A program made the translations under genes and the position numbers. The notes below the pieces were generated by a model. That model did no database searches. It was not told the DNA's origin and saw nothing but the letters and a program-made list of their open reading frames with translations. From NCBI RefSeq assembly GCF_000005505.3, contig NC_016134.3, positions 34,038,150-34,102,149 of the forward strand: a DNA stretch of 64,000 bases. The letters run 5' to 3'. Positions 58,056 to 64,000 of the stretch are shown piece after piece; the stretch's first letter is position 1, and each line of letters begins with the position of its first letter. This DNA is from Brachypodium distachyon. Lineage: Eukaryota > Streptophyta > Magnoliopsida > Poales > Poaceae.

Positions 58056-58264
58056 GATTGGAGCTCGCCGCCGGCCATGGAGATGGGCGCCGCCGGCCAG
58101 GGGAGAGAGGAGGAAGGGACAGGGAGGAGAAGGGGCTACCTGGGGTCACCGGCGGCCATGGCGGCCGATTTCGGCAGCGCTTCGCCGTCGCTGGGGAAGA
58201 AGGGCCGCAGCTGGTCCGTTACGACGCGCAGCGCGACCAGCTGCGGCTCTGCCCCGCGCACTTA
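58056..58264. other. CACTA leader region, GC-rich
   Basis: Non-coding GC-rich sequence between the tandem duplication and the subterminal array. Short open frames on both strands are low complexity. Confidence 0.4.
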
Positions 58265-58640
58265 AACCCGGACAATCATCAGTGGCGATCATGATTTGGG
58301 CGACCGTTACTGATAATAGGGGATGCATCAGTAACGGTCGCTTTAGCCCGTTACATATGTATCACACATCAGTAACGGTCGGGCTAAGGCCGCCCGTTAC
58401 TGATATGTGCCACACATCAATGGCGGGCACGTTAGGGCGACCATTACTGATATGTGGTACATCAGTAACGGTCATCTCTTACTCGACCGCCACTGATGTC
58501 TCTCGCGAGGTATGATGGTACATCAGTGACGGTCACCTCTCGCGACCGTCACTGATGTATGGCTGGGCGGGGACGGGCAGACCCCGCTTTGTTCATCAGT
58601 AACGGTCGCGTCGGACCCGTTATTGATGTGCCGTGAGATA
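58265..58640. repeat. CACTA subterminal repeat array (right end)
   Basis: At least ten copies of CATCAGTAACGGTCG-like motifs in alternating orientation lie here, several as palindromic pairs separated by 10-30 bases. The same motif occurs at the left end. Confidence 0.88.
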
Positions 58641-58660
58641 TAGACCGTTTTGTAGTAGTG

Positions 58661-59091
58661 ATCCAATGGCTCTAATATGTCAACTGAGATTAAGTCATTT
58701 TGTTTAAAAATTAGGCAACTGAGCCTTTTGCTATAAGGAATTCGTAGGTTCTTTAGTTAGACTAGTAAGTTGCCCATGCTATGCCACGGAACCACAAGAA
58801 ATGAGAATAAGCTAGAAATATCGATTTGGAAAAGGTTAGTTCTCAAGATTCAACGTGCTTTGCATGAATGGAGGTTGCCAAATTAGCATTTGGAGACGCT
58901 TTGCCCACCTGTCGGTTGCTAGTGCAGGTGAACTCACGACCACCAAGTGGAAACATTATAAGTAGGAAAGATATCAGCCAACGCTCTTGGCCGTTGGATT
59001 ACCGTTGGATATTAATCCAACGGCAGTACGTGGGAAGGATGAGTGGGGAAGCCACCCACATTTTAATCTAATGTCTCTCATGTATCGGTTG
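58661..59091. other. CACTA right flank, no gene recognised
   Basis: AT-rich non-coding sequence. GCCGTTGGATTACCGTTGGA followed by TATTAATCCAACGGC at 58,990-59,025 can fold into a hairpin; a related CCGTTGGGTCTTAATCCAACG lies in the left flank of the CACTA element. Confidence 0.45.
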
Positions 59092-59100
59092 AGATTTAAA

Positions 59101-59872
59101 GAGAAAATTACACCGCGGGTACATGAACATGGCAACTATGTTCACTTTCATCCATTAACTCGCATATTGGAAAAGCGGTCAAACTTGCCACGTTAGTTTA
59201 CTTTAATCCAAACTGCCGAATTCTGGCCTAAATGAGGCATGCTGTCATCCGACGTGGCTTTCGGGGTGTTTTTTGCAATTTTGTGGGCAGCGACATATCT
59301 TGCACGTACCCCCTTGCAAATCCTAGGTCATCTGCCCGCGGTCCAGCCTGCCACCACCCCTGTCTTTTTTGCAGTAAAACCCTCATTTCCTATTCTGTTT
59401 GACAATCGGATCCCTACCTCCTCCGCTATTGTACCGCCTAGAGGAGATGAAACGACGGAAGAGGCGATGTGTGGACTCGACGGCAAGCCACACCGCCGGC
59501 GGACACCCGGCGAACGGCAATGGAACCGTAGCGTCGACAACTAGGACGTCAACCTCCAGATTTAGGTAAGTTCGATTAACTCGTCCTCTCGAAAGAGGAG
59601 GAGAACCGGGGATTTCTTAGCCCTAGGGTTTTTGGTTTAAGGATTTGGTGGATCCGAACTGCGGGCAAACAACCTAGGATTCGTGGGGGGGATGCAAAAT
59701 TGCAAAACCAGAAAATTGCAAAAAACACCCCGCATAGTTTGTAGCCGAATTCGACAATTTGAACTAATTTGAACCAACTCGCCAAGTTCATGAACTCGCT
59801 TTTCCAATTGCGAGTTAATGGATGAAAGTGAATATAGTTGCGAAGTTAATGGACCCACAATGCAATTTCCTC
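59101..59872. mobile_element. Non-autonomous Mutator-like element
   Basis: A perfect 9-base duplication, AGATTTAAA, flanks it (59,092-59,100; 59,873-59,881). The ends GAGAAAATTACACCGCGGGT and GAGGAAATTGCATTGTGGGT (complement) start inverted repeats that continue with interruptions for over 200 bases, including CACTTTCATCCATTAACTCG, GGGGTGTTTTTTGCAATTTT and CCTAGGT-AT-TGCCCGC. The unique centre (about 59,360-59,620) has a small open frame with no recognised family, possibly captured host DNA. Confidence 0.85.
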
Positions 59873-59881
59873 AGATTTAAA

Positions 59882-61750
59882 TATTTTGCTTAAAAAGTTG
59901 GCGCGTGAGACATAGCTACACCCATATTTTATAAACTAAAACTAAGAGCTCATTTACAAATTTGGCGCTTGATATTTCATCCCTTTATCATATCGGATGA
60001 AAGATGAGTACTTCAATCTTGGATGGAAAAGTCTTGCAAATTTGTGGGAATTTAATTGCCAGATTACAGAATGCACTGTTAAGCCCGGAGATCAGGTATG
60101 CTGATGCACTTAACAATGTAATAGAAGCACAAACGTGGATGAAACACCAGACAAATTCCATATCTGCTTTCACAGAGAGGTGCACTCCAAAAAGTCCATG
60201 CGGGAGCTAATACAGATGCAGGTCTTCATTTGTGCAAGGAGAGAGCATAAAAAAAAGATCTGCGGGTGGAAGAAACCTCCCGGTATCGTTTGAAGAAGAA
60301 GTCCTTCTCACAACCCTCCAGCCTAAATTCGCCTCCAAGAAAAGTCAAACCTAAAATCTCGTTTGCTGCTAGGAGGGAGCATCAAACACTCATGAACGAA
60401 TGTGCAAACCTATAAGCACATAATACAAAGAGTAAATTTTAACAGTTCCTGGAGCAGGCTTCTCACGGAGCCACATTTTTTGATAATTTGCTCGCAAAAC
60501 CACACTTCTTCGGTATGATTGTCTCAACTTACCCCAAAACATATGTTTAAGCCATTTTGACATTTTTTTTCCTTACATCTGGGGCCCGCTAGGGCTTCCG
60601 GTGAGGGAGTGGGCGAGAATGCACGGAGGCAAACAGCCGCACGAGAGGACTCGGCCTCCTCTCGATGCGGCCTGTGCCCGCCGCCTGAGCCGGCCCAAGT
60701 CCCTGGTGCCCGTGTTGCTTCTTCCACAGGATAAGCCTGGTACCCTCACTCGGCATCGTGCGGCTCGTAAAGCAGTGCTTCTCCCATTTGCGGGCAGCGC
60801 GCCGCCAAGCCCGATGGAGTGAAAACACGCCGCCTCGTTGTCATCCCCTCCACCGCGGCCGCCGCTAGGGTTTCCCCTGGCCGTGCAGGGAAGCAGTAAG
60901 GCGACCGACGGACCCCCACGAGCCGACGGAGTGCACCATTGGGTCGGAGGGGCAGAAGCTAGGTTGCCAGAGTTGGAGAAGAAGGAGAAAGGGCGCGGAT
61001 TTGGGTGGCGGGGTAGGCTTTGGTGGCGGATTTGGGCGGCGGGGAGTGAGGGGTGGACACCGAAAACTGTCCACAGGTAGGCATATATGCGACCGCTCGG
61101 CTGGTTTTTGGGGTAAATTGTGTTTTGCGGGCCGGACTGTTTTGGAGGATCCGCACGTTTTTTGACCCAAAACTGAATACGACAGATCGGCCCTATGGGG
61201 TATCTGCTACAGAGCTCTTAATTTTGTTTTTTTCCGGTCCTAATTAGCCCTTTGTTTTGTGTGTCTTTGGCCCTTTGGTTGTGAGCATCCTGTTATGCAC
61301 AAGTTGGATGCAAATTTTGTTTGATGTCTCTTCTTAATATGACTTCATAGTTCAGTAAAGCCCTCTTAATAAAAAAAAGTAAAATTTAACAAAATGCAGA
61401 CTTTGTAAAGCCAAATGTCCCAATAACCACCTTTTGTTTGAGAGTAATACAGTGTAGGTCGTGTTTCTAGTCCCACGGTCTTCTTTGGCACCAGAAACTA
61501 AATCTTGTATAGATTTATGTGTACTCCCACCTTTTCGGTATACAGCCTTACATGGCCTACGTGGATACCTTGATCGCTAATTTGACCAATATAATGTAAA
61601 TTGTACTATATCACAAAAGTTCTACCATTAGAAAATAAAACATTTGAAGTTTCTAAAAACTATGATTTTGTGATATACAAGTCATCCACATTGGTTAAAT
61701 CGTCGACCTAGGGGTACACGTACACCTTCTATACCGAAATAAAGGTAGTA
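59882..61750. other. Intergenic, no gene supported
   Basis: A 68-codon open frame at 60,004-60,210 (MSTSILDGKVLQICGNLIAR...) looks protein-like in composition but matches no family I know. The GC-rich stretch 60,580-61,080 gives low-complexity frames on both strands, typical of transposon cargo or an old first exon. No promoter or splice pattern supports a gene. Confidence 0.4.
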
Positions 61751-62331
61751 TGAGAGAGACCACGAGCCACAATGATCCCATTATCTAGAAGAACAGATCT
61801 TTTGTTTTAAGAAACCAAATCCTGACACATTAACGGTTATAAAGGTGTACATATGTACGCTACCATTATTTCTTATGAATATTTTCCTTTCTAACATGGA
61901 CACCAACATTTCATCGGGTGGTCCCCAATTATAGGGACAGAGAGACCATGAGTCACGATAGCCTCATGGTCTGGAGCAGAGTGGAAACTATATCTCCTGC
62001 CTTAAGGAAACCAAATCTCGTCACAATTACTCCTTATGAATATTTCTCTTTAAACATCGATACACATACAACACATTAGGTGCCCCCCTAGTTCTAAGAT
62101 TTAAGAGTGTGTACAAGCCACAATGGTCGCATCGTCTGGAAAAAAGGAAACTCTTGCTTTTTAAAAAAGAAATCAAATCTTGGCACATTTAACGGAAAAA
62201 TTATAAATTGTCCCAAATTATAAGATTCGGGTATACACATTGTTAATCTTTATAAGTATTTCTCTTTTAAATATGGATGTACACTGTACACATACTAATA
62301 GCCACAATGGTCCTATCGTTCAAAAAACTAA

Positions 62332-63530
62332 TGCTGTGTTTGGTAACTCAGTATTTTTTGAGTTTTGTGTGAATACCACAGTTTTCAAAATTACTCTGGT
62401 TTCAAATACTTTGAGGTGTTTGGGTACAACAAAAAACTGTAGTTTTAATAATGTAGTATAGCTAAAACTATGGTATTTTCGCTATATAAAATAAAAAGCC
62501 TTGGACCTCTTTATTTTTTACCAAGCACGGGGAAAAACGGATCCTACGTCGCTCGGTGGTCTTCAGCTACGGTCACTCGCAATTCCCTCAAGCCGCGGCC
62601 TCCCTCGCCAGCGCCACTGCCGGCCGGTGAGACGCATGCCCATCACGCCGCATGCGTCCCAGCACAACGCGCGCGCAGACCCAACAGCCACCGCCACGAT
62701 AGCCGTCGATGTCGCGGGCGCCACCATAGATCAGAAATTGGAGCAGCTGTGGGCGGCGGCAAGCGATGCAGACTCCATCAGCAGGGAACAACGGAGTGAG
62801 GAGCTGGGAGAGGGGCACACGAGATTGGAGCGGAGGGAGGCAGAAGACGACACCATTGGAGCTTGATTCGGGAGGCAGCGGCCGCGAGGAATTTAGGTCG
62901 GGAGCGGGTCACCGTGCCGCCGCTGCTGGCCGCCTCTGCGCCACCGCCGCTACAGGAGGTCACAGTGGCTGCGGATTGACGCGTGCTGCCGCTGCAGCTG
63001 GAGGTTGCTGTCCCCGTGCCGCCTCCCGCTACTGCCCTCTGCTACAGGCCGCCACCGCTGCCGGCTATCGTGCCGCCGACGCTGCAGGTGCGGCCGCTCG
63101 CTGCGGGTCACCGTGTCGTCGCCACTGCAGGCTGCCCCGAGCTGCCGGCTGTCGCACTGCCGTCGCTGCAGGTGCCCCCACCAGCTGCGGGTCGCCGTGC
63201 CGCCGCCCCTACAGGCCGCCCCCGCTGCTGACCTCCGCGACGCGTCGCTGCAGGTTGCCGCTGCCCTCTGCTGGTCACGGCGCCGCCCCTCGCTACAGGT
63301 CGTCGTGCCGCTGGCCGCCGCGCCGCCCGCTGCCGCTACAGGTTGTGCCAACAGAACTAGCTAGCTAGGATATGGGGTAAAAATAGCACTTGCCAAACGC
63401 TTGTGTGGTTTTGTTAAAACTGAGATAAACTTGATTTTTTAGAAACTGCAGTATTCTCTGCTCAAGGTAAATAATATTGTAGTTTTGGAATATCATGGTT
63501 TAAAAAAAACTTTGTATCCAAACAGAGCCT
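62332..63530. mobile_element. PIF/Harbinger-like non-autonomous element
   Basis: The ends TGCTGTGTTTGGTAAC and GGCTCTGTTTGGATAC (complement) match at 12 of 16 bases, and TAA is duplicated at 62,329-62,331 and 63,531-63,533, the 3-base target type of PIF/Harbinger. The outer parts are AT-rich and partly inverted; the middle (62,530-63,360) is GC-rich cargo. The surrounding tandem unit reads through cleanly if the element is removed. No transposase is present. Confidence 0.75.
62900..63355. repeat. GC-rich imperfect repeat cargo inside the Harbinger-like element
   Basis: Phrases such as GCTGCAGGT-GCC, CCGCTACAGG and GCTGCCGGCT recur every few dozen bases, giving Pro/Ala/Val/Arg-rich frames in all three readings. 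It looks like a diverged minisatellite rather than a gene. Confidence 0.6.
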
Positions 63531-63643
63531 AAGCCTGTTGTTTCAAGAAACCAACCGTCGATACTTTTGGAAACTTATAAATACACGTACTCCGTACTTG
63601 TTTCTCTCGTAAATGCTCCCTGATAAATATAGACACGCATCAG

Positions 63644-63874
63644 ATGGGTCATGGTCCCCCGGTTTTAGGATTTAGGAGTGCCCCTCTGGAGAGCAAACCA
63701 TCTGCCCCAGGCGTCGATGGTCGCCTAGTCCCAGTTCGTCGGAACTCGGAAACCACGTCGTCCACCTCCCACCACTCCACCTCCCTCCCTACCCACTCCT
63801 GTTCCCAACCGCCGCTCTATCTCCTTCTCGCCGACGCCGCCACCGCGCCCAACGACGCCGCCGTTCGGCGCAAG
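63644..63874 (+). other. Possible first exon of a gene extending past the right edge
   Basis: From an ATG at 63,644 an open frame of 77 codons ends at CGCAAG followed by a strong donor, GTGAGT (63,875), in phase 0. The region turns GC-rich and rich in CCTCC pyrimidine patches, as first exons of grass genes often are. The peptide is Ser/Thr/Pro-rich and not recognised, and the ATG lies within the degenerate tandem repeat, so the real start may be later or the exon may be untranslated. Confidence 0.35.
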
Positions 63875-64000
63875 GTGAGTGCTTCCGCTCCGTCCCCCTC
63901 GGTTGAATTGGCAGTTCGTCGACCCGACCCGTCGCGTGCACGTGGCGATTCGGAATATTAGGGTTTTGATTCTTTTCGTCCTGTATTTTTGTATTAACGC

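Larger units (their letters stand above)
36435..58660. mobile_element. CACTA (En/Spm) transposon with three nested insertions
   Basis: The termini are CACTACTACAGAAAGG (36,435) and the complement CACTACTACAAAACGG (58,660). Subterminal regions are full of CATCAGTAACGGTCG and its complement, the usual transposase-binding repeats (36,465-36,535; 45,082-45,235; 58,265-58,640). The flanking triplets are ATT and ATC, one mismatch from a perfect 3-base duplication. Genes lie on the minus strand: TNP2 transposase (57,703 to about 52,325, split), an En/Spm-type second protein (51,712 downward) and a Ulp1-like tail (45,459). Nested are a Copia element, a LINE and an LTR-like insertion; removing them leaves about 7.1 kb. 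Confidence 0.88.
61751..63670. repeat. Degenerate tandem array, unit about 165-185 bases, split by an insertion
   Basis: Units share GAGACCACGAGCCACAATG, then AAGAAACCAAATC-TGACACA, then TTATGAATATTTCTCTTTAA and ACATGGACACCAACA. GCCACAATG-type landmarks recur at about 61,766, 61,952, 62,117 and 62,301. The fourth unit is cut at 62,331 and continues at 63,534 (TTTCAAGAAACCAACCGTCG). Copies are diverged, so the array is old. It is non-coding. Confidence 0.7.

Noticed and set aside
58265..58640. Repeated CATCAGTAACGGTCG motifs as a CRISPR or satellite array
   Set aside because: Alternating orientation and position next to CACTA termini make them transposase-binding subterminal repeats.
36432..58663. 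Claim of a perfect CACTA target duplication
   Set aside because: The flanking triplets are ATT and ATC, so one base differs; the element call rests on termini, subterminal repeats and genes instead.
58740..58800. Possible Helitron-like end (GACTAGTAAGTTGCCCATGC)
   Set aside because: The motif resembles a common grass repeat terminus, but I could not find a matching second end or hairpin to define an element.
60004..60210. 68-codon open frame with protein-like composition
   Set aside because: No known family, no splice or promoter evidence; could be a gene fragment, but it cannot be supported.
62470..63368. Long open frames in the Harbinger-like element
   Set aside because: Open in several frames at once because of GC-rich repeats; peptides are low complexity and unlike any transposase.

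Overview
The window is nuclear DNA from a grass, almost certainly of the wheat/barley tribe (Triticeae). The evidence is genes split by GT-AG introns, GC-rich first exons, many short Stowaway-type MITEs, a BARE/Angela-type Copia element (LTRs opening TGTTGGAAATATGCCC) and transposons nested inside each other. No bacterial, organellar, rRNA, tRNA or CRISPR locus is visible.

Bases 1-22,500 are gene-bearing. The main gene is a 20-exon M1 zinc aminopeptidase (9,851-19,763, + strand). All my exon joins keep one open frame of 926 residues, with GAMEN and HEXXH-X18-E intact. Its body has no ATG of its own, and a separate 5' exon encoding a hydrophobic leader fits in phase. A broken copy of its promoter, leader exon and exons 2-3 lies upstream (1,378-4,221) and is joined by a scrambled junction to a 5'-truncated SWIB-domain gene (4,268-5,674). 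A convergent gene (20,726-21,766, - strand) encodes a BET-like protein with an NET domain and no bromodomain.

Bases 22,858-33,170 are one Mutator-like element with a 9-bp target duplication. It carries a decayed plant-mobile-domain (PMD) gene on + and a decayed MuDR transposase on -, facing each other, plus a nested solo Copia LTR. Next to it (34,395-35,792, - strand) is a relative of the NET gene whose same frame ends in a GATA zinc finger, cut by one in-frame stop.

Bases 36,435-58,660 are a CACTA element of about 7.1 kb once insertions are removed. Inserted in it are a near-intact Copia element (36,536-45,081), an RTE-type LINE that lost its reverse-transcriptase core (46,131-49,107) and a 3.55-kb LTR-like insertion (53,752-57,304), each with a target duplication. 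The CACTA genes (TNP2 transposase, En/Spm-type protein, Ulp1-like tail) are all broken.

Bases 58,661-64,000 hold a small non-autonomous Mutator-like element (59,101-59,872), a degenerate ~165-185-bp tandem array, a PIF/Harbinger-like element inside that array (62,332-63,530) and a possible first exon of a gene running off the right edge.

Several of the stop codons in the decayed transposon genes fit C-to-T or G-to-A changes from the family residue, as expected of methylated DNA. The two likely working host genes are the aminopeptidase and the NET protein. All exon structures are read by eye from splice signals and family resemblance; no alignment was run.
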